A stretch of DNA of 64,000 nt from Guyanagaster necrorhizus (Eukaryota > Basidiomycota > Agaricomycetes > Agaricales > Physalacriaceae): contig NW_025064893.1 in the NCBI RefSeq assembly GCF_019112545.1, positions 1,348,305 to 1,412,304 of the forward strand, written 5' to 3'. Of this stretch, positions 11,128 to 22,612 are shown piece by piece. Made by a program: the position numbers and the translations under genes. The notes beneath the pieces were generated by a model that searched no databases, was not told where the DNA came from, and saw only the letters and a list, made by a program, of their open reading frames with translations. How positions within the stretch are numbered: the stretch's first letter is position 1; the number at the start of each line of letters is the position of its first letter.

Positions 11128-11532
11128 TTACAGACCACAAGCGGACGCGTCAACTTGAGTCGCGTTAGCTTCCACGCTTCCAACCTCCGCATGACCGCTG
11201 GTCAAATCATTCAACGCCGCCTCTGACGTGAAAAAGCCGATATCAGCGTGATCAATCGTCACCACGGTGATGTTCCTATCGTTGTATGTCAACAGCCAGC
11301 AGGTCCCACAGTTTGAGCTGTTCCATCCCTCAACCACATCGGACGATGCGATGTAAGGGAAGGTGGGAAGGGAGCCGTATGTGGTGTATCCCTTGGTCTC
11401 GAGACCGTTGGCGCCGTTAGAGCAGGCGACATTGCCTAGCGAGTTGTCACCGATGCCATAGCCAGAATCCCAGCCTACGGAGACGGCGAGCGCAAAAGAG
11501 GGGATGAGGGCGAGGGCGGAGAAAAGCTTCAT
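11128..11532 (-). CDS. Cerato-platanin family secreted protein
   Basis: A 134-residue intronless gene. It begins with a signal peptide, MKLFSALALIPSFALA, and the mature part starts near VSVGWDSGYG. The family fold is marked by the conserved segments NVACSNGANGL, TKGYTTYGSLPTFP, WNSSNCGTCWLLTY and ITVVTIDHADIGF, and by a Cys just before the C-terminus. The four cysteines expected for two disulfides are present. Cerato-platanins are small, secreted, surface-active fungal proteins related to expansin folds, often multicopy in Agaricomycetes. Some act as elicitors in plants, but nothing here shows the role of this copy. It is complete and undamaged. It stands alone, with over 500 bases upstream before the tRNA. 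Confidence 0.95.
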   Translation of the reverse strand: MKLFSALALIPSFALAVSVGWDSGYGIGDNSLGNVACSNGANGLETKGYTTYGSLPTFPYIASSDVVEGWNSSNCGTCWLLTYNDRNITVVTIDHADIGFFTSEAALNDLTSGHAEVGSVEANATQVDASACGL

Positions 11533-12095
11533 TATGAGTGCGCGTAGTTGCTTTGGTGGAGCAGGTTTGTATTGAAGGAAGACGGGCAGAGTTTGCTGGA
11601 CTTTATAGCTCGCAGACGGCCCGCGTCGACAACTAATAACGTCAAGGTGTCATGCTCTTGGCCTTTGGATTCGAATCTTCCGGAGTAATGAACTTGCTCG
11701 GGACATCGCGAAGCCAATGAGATGGAAGAGCAGCGCGGTCACAGGTCACCGATACAGGTCTCGGTACGTACTGCGTTGGCGCCCATGCGACGTAAACTTT
11801 GGTCTGGAAGCTTTCTGGCAGTAATCTATAAGCATGAAAGAACACCGTCGCCATGTCGAACAAGGACTGTTAACGCTTCCGCGCTGCAAATTTTGCCCAA
11901 GGTTTCCAAATGGAGGGTCATGTATGTATTATTGATTTCATCAGCTCACGGCCTGAGGATAGCAGATATGGGCAGACCGGTCGGCCTTGCGCTGAGAGCA
12001 CAGAGCCATTCTGTGCATCGGAGTGGTATGGAAGGCTACTGAGTTTGGCTCTGACTCAGAGACCTTGTGTAAATATATAATTGATGTGCTTTCGA
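11533..12095. other. Intergenic region upstream of the cerato-platanin gene
   Basis: Promoter side of the minus-strand cerato-platanin gene and upstream flank of tRNA-Lys. No TATA box stands out. No coding signal was recognised. Confidence 0.4.
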
Positions 12096-12182
12096 GCCCG
12101 CCTAGCTCAATCGGATAGAGCGTCAGACTTTTAAGGCAATAGTCACATCTGAAGGCTGCGAGTTCGACCCTCGCGGTGGGCT
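12096..12182 (+). tRNA. tRNA-Lys(UUU) with a 13-base intron
   Basis: Full cloverleaf by eye. The acceptor stem GCCCGCC (12096-12102) pairs with GGTGGGC (12175-12181), followed by discriminator T at 12182. D-arm stem is GCTC/GAGC. The anticodon stem TCAGA (12123-12127) pairs with TCTGA (12148-12152). The loop is C, U, anticodon TTT (12130-12132), A37. The intron follows directly at 12134-12146 (AGGCAATAGTCAC), in the canonical position after base 37. The T-arm GCGAG-TTCGACC-CTCGC gives the internal B box. No CCA is encoded, as expected in eukaryotes. A T-rich Pol III terminator is not obvious in the next few bases. Confidence 0.95.
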
Positions 12183-12907
12183 ATACTTCTGTTTGAACTG
12201 ATTTTACTTTCTGTTGGCCCGTAACGTCCAAGATCTCCAAATGGGAATCGCGAATGTTGAAAGTTGCAAAGTCAATTTCCAACAATGGAGTCCGATCTGA
12301 GTGATGATCGAAGTGAAAGTGATTATAGGTTACGGTTGTGCAAATACACCCAGTGCAACAAACTCAAGCAGCGTTGACCGTCACATTTTATTTATTCATT
12401 GACTTGACTGAAAGCCGCCCACAAGCAAGCAGCACCATTTCCTGTCTTAAAAATATTTGGGCACTAATCATCTGAAGATGGCCACGGCCACGAACGACTG
12501 AAGATTTCTGGGCCCACCGGATGTAAATGCTTGGAACCGATGGCTTGTAACTTGCCAACGATTTCATCTTTGGCACCGTCATGGCAGATGGTCAATGGTC
12601 GGCCCGATCGCAATGTTGTTAGCAACGAAAAAAGATAGAGTAGCCTGTATCTCCAGGTTCAGTCATGGTGGGAAATCTACCCTCAGCCAGCAGGGCAGAC
12701 TACAAATGGTTCGAATTTTGATATCTCTTTCCCAGCATCCTTATGGGTCGATGACTGAGAAACGTAGGTCGCTGGCTAAGATCATTCCATTGAACGACTT
12801 TGCCTTCATAAAAGTTCGTTAAACTCTTTAAGCCTATTGAGAATCGAATTGACTTCTTTGCTATTTATTCACACTAGATATGCCTTCCGTGGTTTAGTAC
12901 CTCAAGC
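12183..12907. other. Intergenic stretch, no gene recognised
   Basis: Lies between the tRNA and the 3' end of the amine oxidase gene. Only short frames without conserved blocks. No repeat or RNA gene seen. Confidence 0.45.
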
Positions 12908-14397
12908 TCATCTCGCCAGGAACTGAGAGACTCTCTCGGCTTCACGTTTACCACTCTCGGTAGCACCTTGCACACTCCCGCGATGGTCAACATCCGTGTG
13001 CTCTCCAGCAAAGCCCAAACGCCCGCCCCAAACAGGACGCGATAATTCGAAGAAATCAAAAGGGGAACGCTCGTCTCCTACAACGATTGGAGTGGTCGTC
13101 GCGCCTAACGTAAAAGGGTCAGCAGACCAGCTTCAGGGATGGTCATCAGCATACATGAATATAGATCGGCACCAAAAGGGGAATAATTTACCTAGTAACA
13201 GTAGAATGGGAAAATGCTGGCACGTCAACCTCTTTGCCAATTTTTTCTTTCAGAATTTCATGAGCTACGTTGGCGACAGTGATCTTGTCCATCTTTTCAA
13301 TGTCAAGAGCAGCGGCACAGCCGACGTAGATGAGTATCGTCGTCTGTAGCGTCGCGCAGGTTAAAGGGATGGAAGAAAGAAGCTTCTTCGGGTCGGAAGA
13401 GGACGAGTTCGAATATTTGTCTGGAAGGATCGTAATTCCACCGTACGACTCTCCCCACCATATCTTTGGGTACGTTAGGAGAATCTTAGCCAAGGTTCCA
13501 ACGTGCGTCCGTTGGATCGCGGAAACTTTGCGAGAAGGAAGCGACGGGGAGAAGAAGAATGGGGAAGCAACCTTGAGCACGGCTAATGGGATCGTGCAGA
13601 TGACAGATAAAGCATTGTACGACACGCCAGATGTTGTCTTTACGGTAACGGAATCCGAATTTTCAGAGAGGGATACAGACGAGACGGGTGCATTGAGCAC
13701 GAGTTCGGCACCAGATGCAACGGACGCATCCAGAAGTGCCTGTGTGACGGCCTGATATCCTCCTTCTGGGAAAGCGTCTGTTCCCGCAAACTTGTTCTCG
13801 TATCCATTCCACCGCAGACTGACTTGCTCGAGGGTGGCACCAAGCCCGCCCTCCAAACAACGAGCCAGCGACTCTGCTAATGGCTTTTCGGAATCGGAGA
13901 GCCCCTCAAACAGCCTTGAACCTTTGCTGAGCAATGAGTCAGCTAAGGAGAGGTGAACCTCAGTCGTGCCGCTTTGAGCGACGTTGAGCGCATTCCTGGA
14001 GGCTTCAGCAAGATTAGCTTGAAGCTTTTCAGCAAGCGCCTCTGGAATTAAGCCTACATATAAATTAATGACTGATGTACTTTCCCTTAAAGAGCATCGC
14101 ACCATTTGGACCAATAAGAAGACTTGGCTTTGGCGCCGGGAATGTCATCTTGATGCCCAGATCTTCAAAAAGTTTCCTAGTAGGAACGCCTTCTGCATAC
14201 CCATGCACAAAGCTACAGCCAATATCGATGGGGAATGACTGCCCTTCCTTGTACGATAATACCCGGCCTCCTATGCGGTCGCGAGCTTCGACGATAAGTA
14301 CAGAGTGACCCGCTGCTGCGAGCTGCCTGGCTGCAACGAGACCGCTGAATCCAGCGCCTATAACAAGACAACCTACAGGTCTCCTAGCCATCGTCAT
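12908..14397 (-). CDS. FAD-dependent amine (polyamine/monoamine) oxidase
   Basis: Flavoprotein amine oxidase. The N-terminus has a Rossmann ADP-binding fingerprint, VIGAGFSGLVAARQLA...VEARDRIGGRV (GxGxxG, Glu at the end of beta 2, then the GG motif), within the first 45 residues. A substrate-domain region follows with IDIGCSFVHG, LRWNGYENKFAG and FPEGGYQAV, then ALSVICTIPLAVLK and KIWWGESYGG. The C-terminal FAD motif is GRLGFAGEHTDVDHRGSVQG near 13,020-12,960. Expected chemistry is oxidative deamination of an amine with release of H2O2; the substrate is not readable. The first intron is odd: the gap between MLFKG and LIPEALAEK is only about 30 bases and no GT donor keeps frame (GAAAGT stands where GTAAGT would fit). 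The last intron (about 13,127-13,192) keeps frame with an AAG acceptor. Otherwise full length, about 470 residues. Confidence 0.85.
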
Positions 14398-15131
14398 GAT
14401 GAGGTCCAGGTAAAAGCTGAGCTGTCATCGTGAAGGGTTGCAGACAGGAACGGATTTACGACCCGCATTTTCCGTCCCGTGGTCCCAGTTGAGTGCGTCA
14501 AGTTGCCGCTCGCCCGAGATGTGAAATGATTTTTTGTTGGTCTGACTCCATTTCCAGTTAACTCTACATCCTTCGACATGGCCTGAGAACAGTCGATTAT
14601 GCCCTTAACTAGGTCCATCTCATACTTATTCTTGGAAGAACTTTCAGAAAGATCTGTTCCCAGCCCCTTTGTCGACTCTGATGGGGACTTTCTGTTTACT
14701 TTGCGCTTCCTGTTTCTGGACTTTCTGGACCCTGGTACTTGTATACAGGCTCAATTAAAAGTTATTAACGCAACATCGCCACTTGCTTCCGCCAGCAGTA
14801 ACCATCTGCCATCTTCAAGTGAGATTCGAGAAAGGAGAGCATAAGTACATCGCGAACGTAAAGGATACACGGACCACTATCAATGTCTTTACAAAACGTT
14901 GCAGCAAGAATTTGTAATATGAACGAGAAAGCATTAGAACATGAATTCGTCGAAAAGCGTGATCGTAAAACCCATGAACGCGTAATAAAGCGGTCAGTCG
15001 TAAGTGAATAGATAGCTCGATAGCATAACGGATAGAGAGCGATGTTCAGAATGCCGTAATCAAGAAGAGAGGGCACGTATGATGAGGTGAAAGATAGAGA
15101 CAAATGAGAGAGGATGAGAGAAACGATTCAG
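14398..15131. other. Intergenic stretch, no gene recognised
   Basis: Promoter side of the amine oxidase gene and 3' flank of the kinase gene. A minus-strand open frame at 14394-14618 has no recognisable blocks and is probably untranslated leader. Nothing else seen. Confidence 0.45.
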
Positions 15132-18100
15132 TTATGCGTGATGGCGTGTTAGTCGTCGGGAGACCGACTTCCCTGGTACGAAGGATTTGATGGCGCGACG
15201 CATCATTGTCACTCGACTTTCGTCTTTGCGCGCAGGAGTCGAAGGCGTAGCGGGGGTGGCAGCATGTGTCATAAAGCCTAATTCATCGACGGATGCAGCC
15301 CGCCTGACATCATCGCTGGAAACTGGTGGGGGCATCGGGGTACGACGAACCGAAGTGAACGGCCGAGAGCTTGATTTTGGGCGAGCCATGCCCTGAACAG
15401 TATTGTAGACAGGGCCCGCATTGTCCGACTGGTAGCCCTTGCCAAGACGTTTCACCCCGGACGTTGCCATGAGGAAGCGATCATACACGCCTTCCAGTCG
15501 GCGTTGATTGGGGGAATCGGGAACAGGGACGTTCTGAGTGCTGGGTTTGCGAGAAGGGTACGGCTCGACATGTAGCGGTGATGAGGTCAACTCATCAAAG
15601 GACTTGCTGATAGGACTAGGAGTAGTAATTTGCTCGCTATCGAGAGACTTCATCGATAAAGCAGTATCGATGAACATGTTTCTATCCAAAGGGGGGGATG
15701 GTGCGGACCTAGAGGATGACGGGGACAAGGGAGATGACATCCGCCTGACCAGCGCTCCGTCCATCGTTGATATGGGTGCGATACGCATCTGCAAAAGATC
15801 TGCATGAGATCTGCTCTTCTCCTTGCGCTCAGCAGGGGACCCTGATTGGCCAAGAGAAGCTTCTGGGGAACTCGCTGACACAGTGGCCCTTCGTTTCTTA
15901 GTCGGTGTGCAAACCAGTGGTAGCTCTTGGTCTACAACATTCGAAGCAGCTTGCACGGATATGTCATACCCAGATGTGACAAAGGACGTCATTGTTGGAC
16001 TGGGCAGAAGATGATCTGGGTCATCAGCAAAGATCTGATTAGCTGGGATAACTCGTCTAGGCAGTCGCGACGAACGATTGCTCCGATTCTGCGTAGACGG
16101 GCGTAAAGGAGCTGGCTTAGGTGTCCCAGGTGGTGACACAACTGGTGGGGGGAAGAAATTCTGTCTCGCGTCATCGACAACCTCTGCCTCGTCCGTTAGT
16201 GTATTCAGTATACCGTTGGAACAATTCACGTACTCTCCACGTTGCGCATCCACATCGATATCCTGTCTTGATTTCCTGTAGGTGTGTCTTCTGTGGATGG
16301 TTGGGCCAGTAAAGCAGGGGTAGAGGCCGAAGCTCCTGAAAAGGTCGTGAAGACATATCTTCCTGGACACAGATAGCCGACGTACCACCCAGCAGACGCG
16401 AGGCATCCCAAGACTCCTCTGCGGCTGTAGAGTTGTCCAGCAAATCAATCGAGCAGCTTGGTCGCTTCCTTCCCGCAGCTTGGCCTAGCGTCGATGCCTT
16501 GCATAAGTTTATCGTTTTATCTATGATTAATGAGCAGGGATTGACAGGGAAAAGGGTGATTTGTACCTATGGATGACTTGATGCTATGTTTGAATACATT
16601 TAATGCCGATGTAGAGTCCTTCTTGAATAGGAGAGGGGAGCCAAATGATGTATTCGCTATGTGATAGTGGTCAACAACAGAATCAATGACCACAGTGAAG
16701 ACCAAACGTACCAGGAATAGACGGTGTTGCGATGCGCGAAGGTGGAGGAGTCGGAATGATAGTTGTTCTATTTTCCTTATCACCGTCGCGGCTCTTCTGA
16801 GGGCGTCCAGCAGCTATTTCAAAGGGCGTCTCGCGCTCAACTTCCTCCTCCGAGACCTCCAAGCGCGACATTTCTCTCAGCTTCTCCCAGTCCTTCACAC
16901 GTTGATTTACGAGGTTTGCCTTTTCTTTGCCCTTGCCCTTTTCTCTCTTCAGGTTACCCGCATTAACATTCGCACCAGTTACATCACCAAGCACTCGTCC
17001 CCGATGGGGATCAGCTCTGATTGGAGCGGGCACGGGGGGATTTCCACGAACGCGCGAAACGAATGGTATGCGACTCTTATTAGGATCAGCGTTCCGGGAA
17101 ATAGCATGTAAAACCGGCTTAGCGGACGGTGATGACGGTGGAGAAGCCTTGATTGGGGACAAATCGGTGAGTGGAGGGACTGGAACGCGCTTCTTGGCAT
17201 AGGTTTGAACTAAAATAAGTCTCAACGTATGGTTATCGTTCAATTACACGGTAAACTCACTCTTCGACGCGATCACCTTCGGTTGAGACTTCGACCTTGC
17301 CACGGTATGATGTCCATCTGAGTCAGTGGCTTTCGGAGACTTGGACGAGAATAGAGCTAGCGGGCTCTTCAGATTCTCCTTGCCCTTTGTTGTCTGAGAT
17401 CTGGATGGTGTGAACTCAAGTAGCTTCGACATGTCCTTTTCAAAAACAAGCAAAGAGGTATTGCTTGAAGATCGTCCTGAAAAAGGTCAATTGGCTGACA
17501 AACAGTGATGGTTGAGACTTACGATGTTGAGGGTCTTCCTCTTTACGTGTTTTCCAGTACGGGTCTTGCATTGCCTGCGATGCCGTACACCGCAAATCGG
17601 CGTTAGGAGCAATCATTCTATGAAGCAGTTTTTCCATGCCCTTGGACATTCTCCAGCTGCCTATCCATTTTCCCCGTAGCTAAGCAACAGGAAAAAAAAA
17701 ACAAATTAGATCATTGACATCAACAAGATAAATGAGCTTACAGTTCTGGACCAATACCTTTCGAGGTCTTCCTTGGTCGTAAACTGTTCCTGATCACATT
17801 CCTCGAACGGTGTACGTCCCGTAAGGATCTCGAAGAATGTTACACCAAGCGACCATACGTCGGACTTGCGGCAATCGTGTGGTATCTCTCGTGCGCGTTC
17901 GGGTGACAGGTACTGTCATTCGAGATCAAAAACATTCACGTGACCACAATAACGGAGAAACTCACTTCTGGAGTACCATAGGAAACCTTGCTATGAAATG
18001 CCGTATCTGAATCAGGATCATATTTTTCTGCAAAGCCGAAGTCAACCAGGACTGGAATATTTTTCGGAGAAATCAGTATGTTGGCTGGCCTGGACAAATA

Positions 18101-18815
18101 TTAGCTGCCTAGGCATCTTCAGATGGGTATGACCGTACTTAATGTCGTTATGGACTACTCCACGGTTGTGCAGGAATTCTACACCAGATAAGAGGAATCG
18201 GAACCAGCCGCGAGCTTGAGACTCGTCAACTTCCACAGGGACAAGTGCGGGGAGGTATGCCCTGTTGCACAAAAGTTAACAGATGAAATAACGCGTCGTT
18301 AAGGCGTTACGGAGTAAAGGCGCCACATGGACAGAAGTTGTACAGACGTACATAGTGATCAACGCGTAGGAAGGTGTAATGACGAAGGAGTAGAATGGGA
18401 TGATCGATGGATGTGGATCAGACTTGAAAGTACGGATGATTTTCATCTCGTTCCATCTGCTAATAATTAGAGTGTGCAAGCAGCGGAAATCTTCACTCAC
18501 AGTGATTTGACGCGTGCGACGGTCGTCTTGCTCTTGGTGTTGCGGTGGACGAGCTTGACGGCGATCTTGGGCTGTAACACTCTGTCGAAGTCGTCAGCAG
18601 TGTGCGACGTCGGACTGTTCTTGGGGTTACAGAGCCAAACACTTCCCCAGTTGCCGAAACCAATCTGCAAGACATCAGCTGTCATTCACGACATACGAAC
18701 ATCAATGGACGCCAACCTCTTCGATGAACCTAAGTTTAGAAGATAGTACACTGTCAGATAGAGAAAAGATGTCGTTCACTTCATGAGGAGGGGAAGGGGG
18801 GGAAGCCGGGTCCAT
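15132..18815 (-). CDS. Serine/threonine protein kinase with long disordered C-terminal tail
   Basis: Begins MDPASPPSPPHEVNDIF at 18,815. The kinase domain follows: glycine loop IGFGNWGSVW; IAVKLVHR with the ATP-binding Lys; catalytic loop VVHNDIKPANIL (HND in place of HRD); VDFGFAEKY (DFG); YGTPEYLSPERA (SPE in place of APE); SDVWSLGVTFFEILTGRTPF; and RMIAPNADLRCTASQAMQDPYW closing the domain near 17,550. The remaining half (about 17,450-15,132) is Ser/Pro/Lys-rich, with many SP/TP sites, KEN-like sequence and a basic end (MMRRAIKSFVPGKSVSRRLTR) that could bind membranes or nucleic acid. About ten introns. One of about 79 bases near 16,280-16,360 reconciles two frames (ED-M-KSRQDIDVDAQ), so no frameshift is needed. 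Likely around 1,000 residues. Subfamily not assigned; CAMK-like regulatory kinases are the closest impression. Confidence 0.87.
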
Positions 18816-19255
18816 AGTGGAGCCTCGCAGCAGAGAACAGACAAGCAAGGTGAGGTGCTAAGAGACGCTCGAAGGTTGGGAAAGATCAAGTCCCGGTCAC
18901 GTGGTTATACAAACAAATAACGCGACCAACCACGAGTTGCATTTTTCCCTTTATCAAAAACTCGTGGACTGCGCTGCCGGTTACCCTCATTTTCATTTGT
19001 GGAAGAGGTGAAAGCTTAATTTGTACCCTCAACGGCCGACACTATTCGGTTCAGCAGTTGAGGGTTGCATTAGCTTTCATACGCAACTGACCGTTGTTAC
19101 AGATTCTAGCTTGCTGGCTGATAACTTACATGTGTCTGCGATAGCAATCTCTACGCGACGATTTTCGACAGCGCCTCCGATATTTTACTATCAATAATTA
19201 CGGCACTAACCCGTTTTATCCAATATGTATTCGCTGTGCTTGCGGCTGTTGTTTT
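18816..19255. other. Kinase upstream region, no gene recognised
   Basis: Promoter and leader of the minus-strand kinase gene. CpG is still common here, as in the gene half. No further gene recognised. Confidence 0.4.
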
Positions 19256-20220
19256 GATGTCGACGTCATGGAGGCCCTTTCCCGCCGCAACATATCAACG
19301 CCTGTTTCCCAACACCCGACTGCAAGCGAACATCTCAGGGTGGGACCTCTACGGTGACCGGTCGATTCAGAGAACCTCGACATTCGCGATCGTCAACCAT
19401 CATTAAGAGGTACGTTACGTTTCAGCTTATAATCTCTTATAATCACAATTAAAATGCAGTGTTGATACATAAGTGTCGGGGCCTATTGCATCAGTTTATA
19501 AACTCTGCTCAAATGGTTGTGTCTATACGAAGTACATAGGTGTATTTTGTGAAAGGAAACTGCGGCCGTTCGATCCGCTGTATCAACATGTATGATGCTT
19601 TGTCCATCATCCTTGTGCTAACACGATTTTTGTGTCATTTCTGCAGGCTTGGTCTGGATGAAAACTCATAATCTTTCCGTTCCTCGTACTCGTTGACTGC
19701 TCAACCACAGCTTTTAGCTATTCCGTCTTCGCAGACTTCTTCACTGGTTCCCCAACCAAACCTATGGTGTCCAAAATTTGTCTTGCGCCCTATCATGATG
19801 CCATTTGAGGGTGCCGCAACATTACTTACTGTCGAGATTTTCTGATGCGATTACTCTGCATGGTCCGGCTACACGCTACGAAAGTATCTCCAATCGGATT
19901 GGCTTGCTAATCTTTTCTCGTAACCATCTACAGTGATGGAGGGTCCTAACTCATGATGGACACTACCCGATGTGCGGGCCAGACAGGGTTCATCCCCAAC
20001 AGAGGGACCGGAAATACGATTTCTCCTCCCGTGCACGACACCTGAAATACTACTTCATTGACTTTTGCTTGTCTGACATCTACGAATCCGATGATCTTCC
20101 GGAAATTCTGCGCGCGCTTGAGGAAGGGGGTTGAAAGAGGTTGAAACGCTCAGACGCAGAACAGATCCCTTTGCCTACTATCTTGGAAATGCTTTCAAGG
20201 CCTTTCTTCGCATAGTAAGT
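19256..20220 (+). pseudogene. Relic of an Agaricomycete-type kinase-like gene
   Basis: Scattered blocks resemble the C-terminal half of the lineage-expanded protein-kinase-like genes of mushrooms. These are a degenerate catalytic-loop region reading DGG-PN-LMMDTTR (about 19,935-19,970, needing an inserted base), then ARHLKYYFIDFCLSDIYESDD (about 20,030-20,090; DFC where DFG is expected), then TDPFAYYLGNAFKAFLRI (about 20,160-20,213) before a possible splice donor. Frames must be changed between blocks. The first part (an ATG at 19,269 followed by 29 codons) shows no homology I can name. It lies at the border of the transposon block, so its 3' end may have been lost to insertions. Confidence 0.4.
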
Positions 20221-20649
20221 CCATTCATACATGCCCTTGTGATGACTATTTGCAGGATGTTGAAGTAGAATACCATGTTAGAATAGACTTCAGGGGGTGA
20301 GAGATTGAGATGGTTTAAGTCTGTGGAACTTATCATCTCTGCCATGACAGAGCCAGATCCTGCAAAGCACATTAAGATTGATGATGCTGTTGAGAAATTT
20401 ATGCATATCCAGAGTTCTTATTGCAATCACACTGAAGTCCAGAGTTGTTTATGACATTGATTTTACTATTCTTCATCTCTTCATGTTATATGCATGTTGA
20501 CAGCCTCTGCTTCACACTGACTTCAACTTTCAAGTTTCCAACTTAAGAAGTTAATCAGTGGCCTCTGTTAGAATCCAGCCACTCACTATATGCCACTCTA
20601 TTTGTATTTCACTTATTATTTTATATCTCAATTTTACATACTAATTCTA
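20221..20649. other. AT-rich border between gene half and transposon half
   Basis: No coding blocks recognised. CpG becomes rare from about 20,220 onward, which marks the change to transposon-like composition. It may be unrecognisable transposon sequence. Confidence 0.4.
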
Positions 20650-20985
20650 AAACTTAATTTTGATAGCAAATAGACTGCACCAGAATCCATTGGACTGACT
20701 CAGAATTGATTACCACTAGTATATTGACAGAGAATGCATTATGAGCATAGAGAGTAATATAGGAGAATGCATTCCAAAGGCTGAAAAAGCAGCTGGCTGA
20801 AGACATAGTACTGGCTATACCAACAAGAGCAGAGAGATTCCAAGTGGAAGCCAACTCAAGCAATGAGGCTATTGAAGCCATACTCTCACAAGAACAGGAG
20901 GACAAATGGTGACTGGTCACATTCTTTTCTAAGGCCCTCACAACTATGGAAAGAAATTATAAAATCTATAATAATCTCTTTTCAT
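20650..20985 (+). pseudogene. RT/RNase H fragment of a Ty3/Gypsy element
   Basis: Reads NAFQRLKKQLAEDIVLAIPT, then FQVEANSSNEAIEAILSQEQ, DKW-stop-LVTFFSKALT, TMERNYKIYN. This is the connection region and start of the RNase H domain seen in all elements of this window (VEADSS...AVLSQEQDGKW..VAFMSKALTVTERNYEIYDKE). One in-frame TGA and an abrupt end at about 20,985, where the sequence switches to minus-strand gag-related DNA. Its parent LTRs were not found. Confidence 0.75.
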
Positions 20986-22384
20986 ATGATGTGTTTATTT
21001 TGTATAGTGAATCCTAGTTGTATGGCTTCAGAGTCATCAGCCTCTTTGGTGGTTTCATCCTGAGGTGGTTGCACTCTGAGGAGCTGACTTTCCTGATCTG
21101 TCTAAGAGTTTCAGAATCCAACTGGTTATAGGGGTGCCTGTGGTTTTGGCCAGGTGATCCAGGGTGCAGCACCTTGGCTTAGTGCAGCAGATCATATATA
21201 TCAGATGCTGGTAGTTTAGACCAAGGGAGCTATGTATACAGCATGTTTTAGAGATGTCAGTAGGGTGTTTGGCATGGGTCAAAATTTGTGTCTGAAGGCC
21301 AGTAAGGCCTTCAATGGGTCTTCAGGATGTGTTTTATTATAGGTATAGATGGCATGGTCAGTAGCAGCATATTGTAGAATATAATATTTCTCATCATTGT
21401 CTGCAACTAGATATCTTCTCCCTAGAGAAGTCATCAGTCAGCTAATGTTCTTCTACAGTGATGCTGTGCCTTCCTGATACAACCTTTCAAACCCCTCCTC
21501 TCTTGTATGTTGAATTTCTTCTTCAAGTACTTCTTTATCCATATCTCTGTACTATACCCATAGGTCAATTTTGACTGAGATATCTTTCTCATCCTTGTCA
21601 CTCTCCTCTCTGTTGTCCTCATTATCTCTGTTGTCCTTCTTGAGGGAGTCAGTGGGCAGATCATAGATGGTTGGCTCAGGAGCTCTGATGTTCACTAAAG
21701 AGCTCTTGGTCAGTTCAGGATCTTATACTAGTGGTTCTAGGAGAAGGCTGCTGATGAGGTCAGAAAGGTCCAGCCTCTCTATCTGCCTCACATGTTCTCT
21801 CTCTCTCTATTCCCTGGCTATATTGGTGTAAGTCCTCATAGAACTGCTTGTTGAGGAAGAGGGTGGCAATATATCTGTGTAAAAATCATCAGAGAATCCA
21901 GTTAGAGATTTTAGCTCCTGTGAGTACTTGAATGCTATATCCTCCAAGGACAGAGCTGGCATCAGAGAGAAGAGTGTCAGTGTTGTTGATACTTTCTGTG
22001 TAACTGGAAGAGAGAGGCTTTATGACTCTAATTCATCAGGTCTCATCAGCACTGATTTCTTGTGTGGATCCACTCTATGAGTCACTTTTGTCATCTGGTC
22101 TCCACTCACAGAGGCTATTGTCTTTGCTTTCAGTATATAATCTGTAATGTTCTGATGGAGTCAAGCTCCACTCTGCTGTCTGGACTTTTTGCTACTCTTA
22201 TCTGTACTGTGCATTATAGTAATCTTTGTCAGCCTTCTGCTGTCACCAATTGAGTTCTTCCTTCTTAAGCTGGTTGAAGTACCCTTTTCTTTCTATTTGT
22301 TTGATGTCTCAATGAGCACTGTAGTCAAAGGTGGATAAGTAGTAGTCACTGAAGGTTGAAGAGAGGAGACTGGGGGTCAAGAGT
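20986..22384 (-). pseudogene. Element E: decayed ORF1/gag relic, oldest visible layer
   Basis: Read on the minus strand, this matches the acidic linker and upstream region of the other elements. One recognisable point is the stretch at about 21,650-21,760, equivalent to 37,100-37,200 of element A (a Tyr-Asp-Leu turn flanked by acidic residues before LLLxP). Almost no open frame survives. The right end at 22,384 is the insertion point of element C. No LTR of E is visible. Confidence 0.6.
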
Positions 22385-22388
22385 TGTT

Positions 22389-22612
22389 TGTTATGATTTT
22401 TCTATTATTTTTCTTGATTAATCCCTATTCATGCTTAGTCAGAGTGCTAAACACAGGCACTTAAGACTGTGAGACAAGGCTTAGTCAACACAAACAGCTG
22501 AGTCAGTCATTGTCTTTCAATGCAACAGTGCTGACTGATGACACACAATTGCTCTTTTATGTATAGTAATGATGCTCAAGGACAATGAGCACAAAGGACC
22601 CAATAATACACA
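22389..22612 (+). repeat. Element D 5' LTR, truncated
   Basis: Starts TGTTATGATTTTTC and follows the 3' LTR at 28,836 for about 224 bases (common landmarks AGTCAGAGTGCTAAACA and AATGATGCTCAAGGACAA). It then departs abruptly into internal sequence. Differences between the two copies are almost all transitions. Confidence 0.88.

Noticed and set aside
14394..14618. Minus-strand open frame just upstream of the amine oxidase start
   Set aside because: No conserved blocks, and it overlaps the expected promoter and leader. The Rossmann motif start at 14,397/14,391 explains the gene.
16280..16370. Apparent frameshifts in the kinase tail
   Set aside because: A GT-AG intron of about 79 bases joins the two frames correctly, so no lesion is needed.
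16686..17202. Plus-strand open frames opposite the kinase tail
   Set aside because: They are antisense shadows of Ser/Pro/Lys-rich coding sequence and show no homology.
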